Shown here piece after piece: positions 11,434-21,029 of a stretch of 64,000 nt of DNA. The position numbers and the translations under genes were made by a program. How positions within the stretch are numbered: the first letter of the stretch is position 1; each line of letters begins with the position of its first letter. The notes below the pieces were generated by a model, which saw only the letters and a program-made list of their open reading frames with translations, did no database searches and was not told where the DNA came from. The DNA lies in contig CM036756.1 of the NCBI GenBank assembly GCA_020796225.1, positions 43,457,398 through 43,521,397 of the forward strand, given 5' to 3'. This DNA comes from Arion vulgaris (lineage: Eukaryota > Mollusca > Gastropoda > Stylommatophora > Arionidae).

Positions 11434-11690
11434 CTGGGTAACTGTAGCGATTTGTGACGTCTGAATATCTTTCTGAAAGATTGGGGTTTGAATCCGGACC
11501 CAGTCACATGTTCAATTATTTCATGAGATCCTTACGATTGTTGCAGAAGCTATGGAGTTCGTGCTTTCTGCAATACTCTCGGCAATTGGCGTGTCATTTC
11601 TTGTGACAGGGACGGATCCATAAGGGGAACATGACGCAATGAAGTCAATCTTTCACCTTTAGACCCTATAGACCAGTGTTACTTCTTTCT
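11434..11690 (+). mobile_element. SINE S5, copy a
   Basis: It matches other S5 copies (45.6, 40.3 and 62.6 kb): a GGTTTGAATCC box B-like element, the GATTGTTGCAGAAGCTATGG block, CTGCAATACTCTCGGCAA and a 3' end CAATGAAGTCAATC. The 31-32 bp tandem array starts directly at its 3' side. Confidence 0.75.
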
Positions 11691-11693
11691 TTC

Positions 11694-12115
11694 TTTATTA
11701 GTTTAAAACAATATGTTATATGTAGTTTATTAGTTTAAACAATATGTTATCTGTAGTTTATTAGTTTAAACAAATATGTTATATGTAGTTTATTAGTTTA
11801 AACAAATATGTTATCTGTAGTTTATTTGTTTAAACAAATATGTTATCTGTAGTTTATTAGTTTAAACAAATATGTTATCTGTAGTTTATTAGTTTAAACA
11901 ATATGTTATCTGTAGTTTATTAGTTTAAACAAATATGTTATCTGTAGTTTATTAGTTTAAACAAATATGTTATCTGTAGTTTATTAGTTTAAACAATATG
12001 TTACTGTAGTTTATTAGTTTAAACAAATATGTTATCTGTAGTTTATTAGTTTAAACAAATATGTTATCTGTAGTTTATTAGTTTAAACAATATGTTATCT
12101 GTAGTTTATTAGTTT
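11694..12115 (+). repeat. 31-32 bp tandem array, left part (about 13 copies)
   Basis: The unit is TTTATTAGTTTAAACAAATA followed by TGTTATCTGTAG. Length variants differ by one A in AACAAAT/AACAAT. The same array resumes at 15388 after a LINE insertion. Confidence 0.95.
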
Positions 12116-15100
12116 CCTCCCCATGAGGCCATTACCTTGTAGTGGTGGGGAGGCTTGCGTGCTCCAATGATACAGTGAGCTATGACGGCGGGAACTTATG
12201 TTCCCGGAAGGGTTACCAAAGCCGGAAAGGTCACTGAGGAGGGGACAGACGAAGCATGGTCTCCTGGTCCTCCAGGTTGGGGTTGGGCTTGGGACTAACG
12301 ATCCCATCCTTTAAAAAAAATTAAAGTTACGGAAACAACAACAAACATACAACCTATCTACGGGCATGAAGGGCTACCAGAGTCATTGACTCACATGACT
12401 GGAAGTGGTGAAAGCCGAAAGGAAGCTACTTTCATGAGGACGGAAGTCCTGAATGCCAAAACCAAGACCAGAATTGGATGCTGGAATGTAAGAACAATGT
12501 ACGAAACCGGAAAACTATCACAAATAACAGCAGAAATGAGAAGATATAATCTACATATCCTAGGGTTTAGCGAGAGCAGATGGACAGGAAATGGAAGAAG
12601 TACCACTGCAACAGGTGAAACAGTCCTTTTTCTGGACGAGACGATGACCTACACCATGAAGGAGTAGCAGTAATCCTAAGAAAGGGCGTGGAAAAGTGTC
12701 TGTTAGAATGGAAACCTATCAGCAGCCGCTTGATTAAGATCAGACTAAAGGGAAGCATACAAACATCACAATCCTACAATGCTATGCGCCAACTAATGAT
12801 AGCGAAGATACAAAGAAAGACTCGTACTACGAAAACCTACAAGCAGAATTAGACAAGTCACCATCCCATGATGTTATCATTGTTATGGGAGATCTAAATG
12901 CGAAGGTCGGACAAGACAACACGCATAGTTATAGAACTATGGGAAAATATGGATGTGGTATGATGAACGAAAATGGGGAACGTTTAGTAAACTTCTGCAG
13001 CATGAACAATCTCGTTATAGGAGGAACCCTATTTCAACATTTAGATATCCACAAATTAACATGGTATTCCCTAATGGCAGAGATAAAAACCAAATAGACC
13101 ATATAATGATCAATGGACCCTGGAGACGCTCGCTGCTAGATGTTGTAGTCAAGAGAGGTGCAGATGTTGGTAGTGACCACCACCTAGTCACAGCTTATGT
13201 CAAACTTAAACTAAGAAAACAGGACAACAGAAAAACTTCCAAAAGAGGTTCGATGTGAATAGACTAAAAGACACGGAAGTAAGGGATAAGTTTATAATGC
13301 AGATAAAGAACAGATTCCAAGCCCTAGAAAGTAATGAAACTACGGATGAAACTGACAACATAGATAGAACATGGGACAACATAGCATCTATATATAGCAA
13401 GAGCAGTGAAACATGTCTAGGGTACCGCACAAAGAAAAGAAAAGAATGGATAACACCAACAACATGGAAAATAATAGACAGCCGAAGAATATTAAAAAGA
13501 AATTGTTAGAAGCAAAGTCCGAAAGACTGAAAGCAAGATACCAAGAACAGTACAAAAGCGCAAGTAAAGAAATCAAACGGGCTGTGAGAGCCGACAAAAG
13601 AATGTATGTTGAAGACCTGGCAGTACAGGCAGAAGAAGCAGCAAAAAGTGTGATCAGGGAACAGTGTACAAAATTACAAAGCTAATAAGCGGGAAACATT
13701 ACAGAAGATCAAATACTCTCATAAAGGATAAGAATGGAATACTATTGACAACGGAAAAGGAACAAGAAATACGATGGACAGAGCATTTTAAAGAATTGCT
13801 AAACAGACCACCTCCAACGGTAGTAGCAGACATACCAGAACCAACAGAGGAGTTAGAAATTGGCATTGAAACACCCAGCCAGGATGAGATCATTACAGCA
13901 ATTAAATCTCTTAAGAATAACAAGGCACCAGGGAATGATAACTTAAACGCAGAACTATTCAAAATAGACCCAGAACTTGCAGCTAATATATTGCAACCCT
14001 TGTTTACTACTATATGGAATGCCCAAATAATACCTGATGCATGGAACAGAGGAGTCATCATCAAGATACCCAAAAAGGGCTCCTTGCCGATTGTAATAAT
14101 TGGCGTGGAATAACACTGCTTTCTGTCCCAAGTAAAATCTTAAGCAAAATCATCGTACAACGTATTACTGACGCTGTGGATAAGAAACTGAGAAAGGAAC
14201 AAGCAGGATTTCGCAGAGGACGGAGCTGTATAGGCCAAATATTTGCTCTTAGAAATATCATAGAACAATGCACAGAATGGCAAAGCAAACTCTATATCAA
14301 CTTTGTAGATTTTGAAAAGGCTTTTGATAGCATACACCGCGAAAGTCTATGGCGTATCTTAAGATGGTATGGAATCCACTGTGTTTTATAAATATTATAA
14401 AAAGCTGCTACAGCAAGTTTGCATGCAGTGTTGAAACTTCAGAACTAAAGTTTGAAGTAAAACAGGCGTGCGACAAGGATGTGTTATGTCAGCCCTATTA
14501 TTCAACACTGTCATAGATTGGGTGATGCGTAAAACAACGGAAGATAAGGCAAGAGGTATTAGATGGACGCTCACAACCACTCTGGAAGACCTAGATTTTG
14601 CAGATGACATCGCACTCCTATCTCATACACATAGAGATATCCAGGAAAAGACCTGCCGCCTTAACCAATATAGTGAGATGGTTGGGCTGAAAATAAATCA
14701 GAAGAAAACTGAAGTAATGACTCTGAACATAGCAACCCCAGCACCAGTCAAACTAGAAGGTAAAACCCTCCGAGATACAACCGCTTTCACATACCTTGGA
14801 AGTGTTATTAGCAATGAAGGAGGCGCTGGATCTGACATTAAAAACAGACTGAGTAAAGCGCGCAGTGCATTCATGACCCTTCAGACCGCCTGGAATCTGC
14901 CCAATACAGCATCAGAACCAAGACTAGTATCTATAACAGCTGTGTGCTGTCAACTTTGCTGTACGGATCGGAATGCTGGAGAATGACAGAACAGGATATG
15001 TCCAGACTCTCCGCCTTTCATACAACTTGTCTGCGAAAAATCTTACGCGTGTACTGGCCGACTACTATCTCGAATCAAGAATTGCTTGCACGATGCCAAC

Positions 15101-15386
15101 AAGAGAATATGGGCACTATCATCCGAAGACGACGCTGGAGATGGATTGACATGTGATGCGCATGGAGACTGGCTCCGACACGAAAACTGCACTGAGATGG
15201 ACTCCAGAGGGTAGGCGAAAGCGTGGAAGACCCAAGACAACCTGGAGGAGAACGATAGAGCAAGAGCTGAAGGAAATGAATCATAGCTGGAACACAATAC
15301 AGAGGAAGGCCATGAACAGGAAGAATGGTGTACGTTTGTTGTTGCCCTAAACGCCAGGGGCGTAACAGGCTAAAGAGAGAGAGGAG
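12116..15386 (+). mobile_element. RTE-like LINE, near full length (about 3.3 kb), decayed
   Basis: It carries an apurinic-type endonuclease then reverse transcriptase, in order. Endonuclease: RIGCWNVRTMYETGKLSQI at about 12470, MGDLNAKVGQ at 12885 and a SDHHLV motif near 13170. RT: NNKAPGNDNLNAELFK near 13920, EQAGFRRGRSCIGQI near 14200, FVDFEKAFDSIHRE near 14310, RQGCVMSALLF near 14470 and the catalytic FADDIALLSH near 14600. The C-terminal tail RRKRGRPKTTWRRTIEQEL lies near 15210. The length and single ORF fit the RTE clade. Several frameshifts and stops break it (for example near 12660, 13080, 13250, 14090, 14390 and 14970). It sits inside a tandem array. A second, worse copy of its 3' end is at 58258-58760. 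Confidence 0.88.
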
Positions 15387-15387
15387 T

Positions 15388-15645
15388 TTATTAGTTTAAA
15401 CAAATATGTTATCTGTAGTTTATTAGTTTAAACAAATATGTTATATGTAGTTTATTTGTTTAAATAAATATGTTATCTGTAGTTTATTAGTTTAAACAAT
15501 ATGTTACTGTAGTTTATTAGTTTAAATAAATATGTTATATGTAGTTTATTAGTTTAAACAATATGTTATCTGTAGTTTATTAGTTTAAACAAATATGTTA
15601 TCTGTAGTTTATTAGTTTAAACAAATAAGTTATCTGTAGTTTATT
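15388..15645 (+). repeat. 31-32 bp tandem array, right part (about 8 copies)
   Basis: Same unit and same variants as 11694-12115; the LINE at 12116-15386 separates the two parts. Confidence 0.95.
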
Positions 15646-15700
15646 TGTGATGTTTGTAAATATATCAACCAAAAATATTCAACAAGAATCAAGATTACAT

Positions 15701-15907
15701 TTTTTTTTTCTTTAGATCCAGAGGCACTTGAGCTTTCAGCTCTTCGGCTCGGTGCCATGGACATCGTAACCCTTCGGTTCGATGCCCCGAACACAGTGAA
15801 TCTAGGGAACCTGTGGCTTTTCTGTCAGCCCGTGAAATTGAACCCGCACTCACAGAGGTCTAGTCACCCGCAGTCCAACGCGCTACGAAAACGCTGGGCA
15901 GGCAGGC
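15701..15907 (-). mobile_element. SINE S1, copy b, with 13-bp target-site duplication
   Basis: Reverse-strand copy: oligo(T) at the left (the poly-A tail), then GATCCAGAGGCACTTGAGCT, and at the right the tRNA-like head (ACCCGCAGTCCAACGCGCTA). It is flanked by a perfect 13-bp duplication ATCAAGATTACAT at 15688-15700 and 15908-15920. Confidence 0.92.
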
Positions 15908-15978
15908 ATCAAGATTACATATGGAACACATCAAGATTTTTTGTTTTTCGTTTTTTGAAAGCCAGTAACGGATAAGTA

Positions 15979-16560
15979 GTTGACGGATTACCGTAGTGCA
16001 ACGGTTCTCAAACTTTGCATTACACTGGACCCCCTTTTAAATACATTATGCTGGCACGGCCCCCCACGTTTCTATATATGAAAATCTTCTAGCGATTGAG
16101 TTATTGTTACACTACACCAACAGTCAAGCGGACTCCAATTACTATGACTGCGGTAAACTTTAAATGATCTTTCATTTTGTCCTGTCAGACATTTAGACTC
16201 CGGTCTGATCCGAGTCCTTTGATTTTGCAGCGAAACTAATTTACCCCAGTTTTTATACATATTTTAAAAATTTATTTATTTTTTGTTTGAAATGTCAAAG
16301 ATCATGTTTCCTCAAGCGCTTGAGGACCCCCTGTGAGTACCTCGCGGACCCTCGGGAGTCTGCGGACATCCATGTGAGAAAGGCTGCAGTAGTGCATGGA
16401 CGTTCGCCTATCGACTAGGACACAAGATGTATTGTGGGCTCAATCTCACACATAACATTCCATACGTGAGGAAACAAACTGGCCCTTATACCTCTTGCAC
16501 ATTATTACCTAGAAATGTGAAGTGACTTCATATCTTAAAGTCTACGAAAATAAATTATAT
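15979..16560 (+). mobile_element. SINE S2, copy a, interrupted by a hAT MITE
   Basis: The head GGATTACCGTAGTGCA ends at 16000 and continues after 16396 as TGGACGTTCGCCTATCGACT. It then runs through CACATAACATTCCATACGTG, ACTGGCCCTTATACCTC and TAGAAATGTGAAGTGAC. The same order is seen uninterrupted at 35567-35755 and 42421-42598. Confidence 0.75.
16001..16388. mobile_element. hAT-type MITE (388 bp) with perfect 8-bp TSD
   Basis: The termini are ACGGTTCTCAAACTTTG and ATGTGAGAAAGGCTGCA, imperfect inverted repeats of the hAT type, with GGACCCCCTTTT and GCGGACCCTCGG subterminal blocks. The target duplication GTAGTGCA is perfect at 15993-16000 and 16389-16396. No transposase open frame is present. 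Confidence 0.85.
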
Positions 16561-17273
16561 AATTTTTTATCCGGATACGTTACAGAGATAACATGGATAC
16601 AGGATACAAATAACATGGATACATGATATTATATTTAGATAATGACTATGTATCTGAGATTTTATAAACTTTTTGTCCATATTAAAAAAATTAGATACTT
16701 TTTATAATTGTAAACTACATTCTAAATGTTACTTCAGACTGAAGATGTTATTGCTTAACATGTATTGTTTTGTTTCTTCTTCTTTCTCTCATGATTGCTT
16801 GACACGATTACACAACTAGACCATATCTTCTGTATATTTTTAGTTTCAGTAGCACGAACTAAATACTGCATTCATTGCATGACTTATTCATTTATGTTTG
16901 TAAAAATGAGATTTAATCCACTAAATAAGGGTGGACTAAATCAGTTTCATGCACACAATTTGATATTTGCTGAGAGAGACTGAGTAGCTATGAGTCTACC
17001 AAGAGTGTCGTAAAGACCGGTACGCTTAGTCAATAACCAAAAACGAATGCAGAGTTTACCACCTTGACAACGGAAGTTTTAAACGACACAATTTTCTAGT
17101 TAACTTAAGATAGAAGCAACCACTGGTGACGCCCTTGACTTTTCAAGATACTTCACAACAATAAGTGAGTTTATAGATAAGACAAGACTACAAACAATAA
17201 CGTTTTTAAAAGAAAAGAAGCTGTCATACATTTTTAAACAGACTATACCGTTTTATTTTCTTCCATTATCCAG
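16561..17273 (+). other. Intron 4 of gene A, mostly unannotated
   Basis: AT-rich, no gene seen. About 16975-17040 resembles 30868-30935 (GAGACTGAG, CTATGAGTCT versus CTATGGGTCT, CAATAACC), suggesting an unnamed dispersed repeat. Confidence 0.4.
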
Positions 17274-17367
17274 ACTCAACTATCAAGCATGTTTACAGCT
17301 GCTGAGCAGGTGATGGTGCTTTATGGTTCCACAGAAGTATACTACATATGTCATGCGTTATTAAAAG
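17274..17367 (+). CDS. Gene A exon 5: A5 motif
   Basis: Acceptor TTCCATTATCCAG precedes 17274 and donor AAAAG|GTGATA follows 17367. It is 94 nt, phase 0 in and one base out. It encodes the A5 motif YGSTE within [16 protein letters not shown] and ends at HALLK. Gene B exon 5 has the same length. An earlier GTATAC after GAA could be taken for a donor, but the frame and the paralogue both continue to the GTGATA site. Confidence 0.88.
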
Positions 17368-17431
17368 GTGATAGATACATTTTAAACTCTCGCCAATACT
17401 GTGCTTTTAATGTTAGTATAATAGTAATATT

Positions 17432-17885
17432 AATTCCTCTCGTACCGTTATACGTTACATAAGGCCTGCAATTAATTTCTCCATACCGCTCTGTCCTGGG
17501 CAATTCGCTCAATTTCCTCCATGGAACTGAAACCGATATTTCTTATCTCTCGCAGCAAAGTTCGTTTCAGGGTCTTCCTAGGTCGTCCTCTCCTTCTTGA
17601 ACCCTTTGCATCCCACTTCACTTCAATGTCTGCTTTGCTATTCTTTGATCATTTTTTCTCAAGGTGTGTCCAACATATCTCCATCTTCTCTTTCTTATAA
17701 CAGTTGTTACTAGTGGTTGACTAGACATGTCTCTGATTTCATCACTTCTCCTGAATTCGTTCCATTTTATATTCATTATTTTTCGCAGACATCTATTTTC
17801 AAATGCATTCCTTCCTTTCCTTCCTTTGCAAATGCATTCAATTTGCTTTCTGTATCTATAGTCATTTTCCAACTCTTGCTGATGT
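17432..17885 (-). mobile_element. LINE 3' fragment, family F2
   Basis: Minus-strand translation gives FENRCLRKIMNIKWNEFRR, QPLVTTVIRKRRWRYVGHT, then GRPR-type and AQDRAVW-type blocks. It is the same family as 44470-44935, 44235-44420, 38722-38945, 45005-45150 and 52390-52540. RT C-terminal tail only; dead. Confidence 0.8.
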
Positions 17886-18003
17886 TAGTATATTTTCCTG
17901 TTTAAATCACTTGTTTTTGTAGAATAATGAAATAATCACATACAATGAAGCGATATTTAGAATAACTTTTTCTATCAAGAAGAGACCTGTTTAGAAATTA
18001 ACA

Positions 18004-18318
18004 TAGCAGGACAAAATGGGTAGAACATTGCAGGACAAAATGGGTAGAACATTGCAGACAAAATGGGAGAACATAGCAGGACAAAATGGGTAGAATATTG
18101 CAGGACAAAATGGGTAGAACATTGCAGGACAAAATGGGTAGAAAATTGCAGGACAAAATGGCTAGAACATAGTAGGACAAAATGGGTAGAACATTGCAGG
18201 ACAAAATGGGTAGAACATTGCAGGACAAAATGGGTAGAACATAGCATGACAAAATGGGTAGAACATTGCAGGACAAAATGGCTAGAACATAGTAGGACAA
18301 AATGGGTAGAACATAGTA
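18004..18318 (+). repeat. 24-bp tandem array, about 13 copies
   Basis: The unit is GGGTAGAACATTGCAGGACA plus AAAT, with variants ATAGCA, ATAGTA and GGCTAG. The period is a multiple of three, so three frames stay open through it on both strands (for example an RTKWVEHC octapeptide repeat); these are not genes. Confidence 0.93.
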
Positions 18319-18329
18319 TTAAACTTCAT

Positions 18330-19775
18330 CTATAAACAACAACGCCCGTGTGTTGCCGGGGCTCGCAAGGGGAGCAAAGAGTAGCTGCACTGCGACCTAT
18401 AAGGCATGTCGTAAGAGGCGATTAAGGTGGGGTTTGGCGTATGGCTGGCTACCCTATCCAGTAGAAAATTTTAGCCGCAAAATCCAACCTAATGCTGTTG
18501 TCAGTACTGGGAAAATACTAAGCAGAGTCATCCTGGAGAGACTGAGAGATGACATCGATACAAAGTTAAGAGATGAACAGGCAGGCTTCCGACCAAAAAG
18601 ATCATGTGCTGACCAGATAGCCACATTACGCATAATAGTAGAGCAAAATATTGAATGGAAATCCCCACTTTATATCGGATTTGTTGATTATGAGAAGGCT
18701 TTTGACAGTATTGATAGGGAAACCCTTTGGAAATTAATGAAGCATTATGGAGTCCCACAGAAAATTATTAACCTAATAAAAGCAACATATACAGATATGA
18801 AATGTAGAGATCTTCATGAAGGTAAACTAACGGACACTTTTGGAATAGAAACAGGAGTGCGTCAGGGATGTTTTCTATCACCTTTGTTGTTCTTACTGAC
18901 AATAGACTGGATTATGAAGACCACAGAAGACACCAGAAATGGAATCCAATGGACTCTGACAGAGCAACTAGATGATCCGGACTTCGCTGATGATATAGCA
19001 CTTCTGTCACATACACGAAATCAGATGCAGGATAAGCTAAACACATTGAATCTAAGGTCCCAGCAACTAGGGCTGAACATTCATAAGGGAAAGACACAGA
19101 TATTGAGAATTAACCAAGCAAACGACAACTCGATCTCCTTGGGGGAAATCCCACTTCAAGAGGTAGAATCATACACATATTTGGGTAGCAACGTAGACAA
19201 AGAGGGTGGAACAGATAGAGATGTTAAAATAAGAATACAGAAGGCAAGAGGAGCTTTCATTGCACTGGGAAACATTTGGAAGTCTAAAGAAATCAAATCT
19301 AGAACAAAATTTGGATATTTAACTCTAATGTTAAAGCAGTTCTACTGTATGGGTCAGAAACATGGAGAACAACTAAAACAATAACGCATAAATTGCAAAC
19401 ATTCATCAACTGGTGTCTGCGCAGAATAGAGGGAATAAGATGGTATGATAGGGTCACAAATGAGGAACTTATGGAGAGAACAAGACAGATTCCAGTAAAC
19501 GAACAGGTTAAAAAGACGCTGGCGCTGGATAGGACACACTTTGCGAAAACCGGAGGGGAATATAATAAGAAGGGTCCTTGCCTGGACCCGCAGGGACAGC
19601 GAAAGAAGGGGAGGCCGAGAAATACATGGAGACGAAATTTGGAAGCGGAAATCAACAATATAAAGAAGAGCTGGAGGGAGCTGCAGGAGATAGCTAGAGA
19701 TGGGAAGACTTGGCATGAGTTGGTTGAGAGCCTATGCCCCAATCCGAGGTAAAAAGGAAACAGAGAGAGATAAAC
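18330..19775 (+). mobile_element. LINE with internal deletion; RT domain largely open
   Basis: A 5'-end-like leader (GGCTCGCAAGGGGAGC, TAAGAGGCGATTAAGGTGGG) runs directly into the RT domain, so endonuclease and early RT are missing. An open frame from 18350 to 19384 shows EQAGFRPKRSCADQIATLR, GFVDYEKAFDSIDRETLWK, TGVRQGCFLSPLL and catalytic FADDIALLSHTR. A frameshift near 19300 moves to the frame ending RRIEGIRWYDRVTNEEL then GRPRNTWRRNLEAEINNIKK and stops at 19752. It shares its tail type with 29690-30112 and 59310-59905. Confidence 0.82.
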
Positions 19776-20347
19776 AATAAATTAAATGGTTCGATAACAT
19801 GAGCAGATTACCACCCGACGGTGAACCTCAAAGGACAAAGCTACTCAAATACAGTGAATACAACGGAGAATGTCTTCCGCGCAAAATGTGGGCCTCATAA
19901 ACCAGAGACAGTGTAAGACATCATATCGTGTATTTAGCTTACACAAGAGCTCGTTCTAGAAATCTCTTCTTATCATGGCGCTGTGAGATAAAAATAGAAT
20001 TAGAGAAATGAATAAAAGAAAAATGAAAACATTCCAACTAAACATATATGTGTGTGTGTCTGTATATGTGTGTGTATATGTGTATGCGTTAGAAAGGTTA
20101 TAAAAAAAAACTAAAATATTAAACTTAAAAAATTGATGACTTTAGTTTAAGAAGAAAAAAACCCCAATGCGTGTTGTCTTTATTGATACAGTGGTGTAAT
20201 GAAGAATACCATTCTATGAAATTAACTCAACCTTTGTGATTGTTTTGTACAAACTAGCAACTATAGTTATGTTATTACAAACTCACCTCACAACTAATTC
20301 TGTTTCTCCAATGATAGTAACAATAAATGTTATGAATTTTATTTCAG
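19776..20347 (+). other. Intron 5 of gene A, unannotated
   Basis: AT-rich with a short GT microsatellite near 20048-20090. Nothing else recognised. Confidence 0.5.
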
Positions 20348-20467
20348 CAAACACAGAAGTGAAGGATTTTCTGTGTGGTAAACCTGTGACTGGCATGTCC
20401 CTAAGAATTGTTCACGATAACGGTCAGAACTGCAAACCCAGGGAGACTGGAAACGTTCATGTTAAAA
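20348..20467 (+). CDS. Gene A exon 6 (ANL acyl-CoA synthetase-like)
   Basis: Acceptor TTATTTCAG precedes 20348 and donor AAAA|GTGAGA follows 20467. It is 120 nt (2 + 39 codons + 1). It encodes NTEVKDFLCGKPVTGMSLRI and RETGNVHVK, the region between A5 and A7 where the family has G-x-P-x-G and the ETGEI-like step. The open frame running past the donor to 20496 is intron sequence. The gene B equivalent lies past the window. Confidence 0.85.
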
Positions 20468-20555
20468 GTGAGATATTGTGGACGAGTGACAGATAAGAAT
20501 GTGTGTGTGGGTGAATAGTGAATGTTTGACTGATTGAAATCAGATTTACAACTTA

Positions 20556-20775
20556 TATATAGTAAAAAGTATACAGAGTCTTCTACAACAGAACATCGGG
20601 AAAGAAGGCAAGAGGAAGACCACGGAAAAGATGGTTAGATGGCGTAGCAGAATCATGTGAAAGAGCAAAGATAACAATCACACAAGCCACCAGAACAGCG
20701 CAAGACAAAAACAGAAAACCACGACACTGGGCAACAACCCGGTAGCAATGTGACGACAAAAGAAGAAGAAGATAT
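20556..20775 (+). mobile_element. LINE 3' tail fragment, family F3
   Basis: Plus-strand translation YRVFYNRTSGKKARGRPRK, then RWLDGVAESCERAKI and RTAQDKNRKPRHW, near-identical to the minus-strand fragment at 31518-31935 and related to 61760-61905. Ends in an AAGAAGAAG tail. Confidence 0.85.
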
Positions 20776-21029
20776 AGTAAAAGTATAAAACTGATTGTCA
20801 AACCATGTTGTATTGTAGACAATACTGTATTAGTCTCTTATTTTTGTCGAGCAATCTTGTCTTACCCAGTTATGTTTTCTCAATTGTGCTCGTATTTATG
20901 TGATAGGAAAGCAATGTCAGCTGTTTTCTCAGAACTTTAAAAATGAGAGATAGTTCCCTGTTCCACCAAGCCCTTCACATGTTTCAATCGGTTTATTTTT
21001 TCTTACTAGTCTATGTCCTCCAATTAAGC

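Noticed and set aside
18350..19384. 344-codon frame as a functional gene
   Set aside because: It is a LINE reverse transcriptase fragment with a missing N-terminal half and a frameshift near 19300.
20236..20496. 86-codon frame as a separate gene
   Set aside because: It is exon 6 of gene A extended into both introns.
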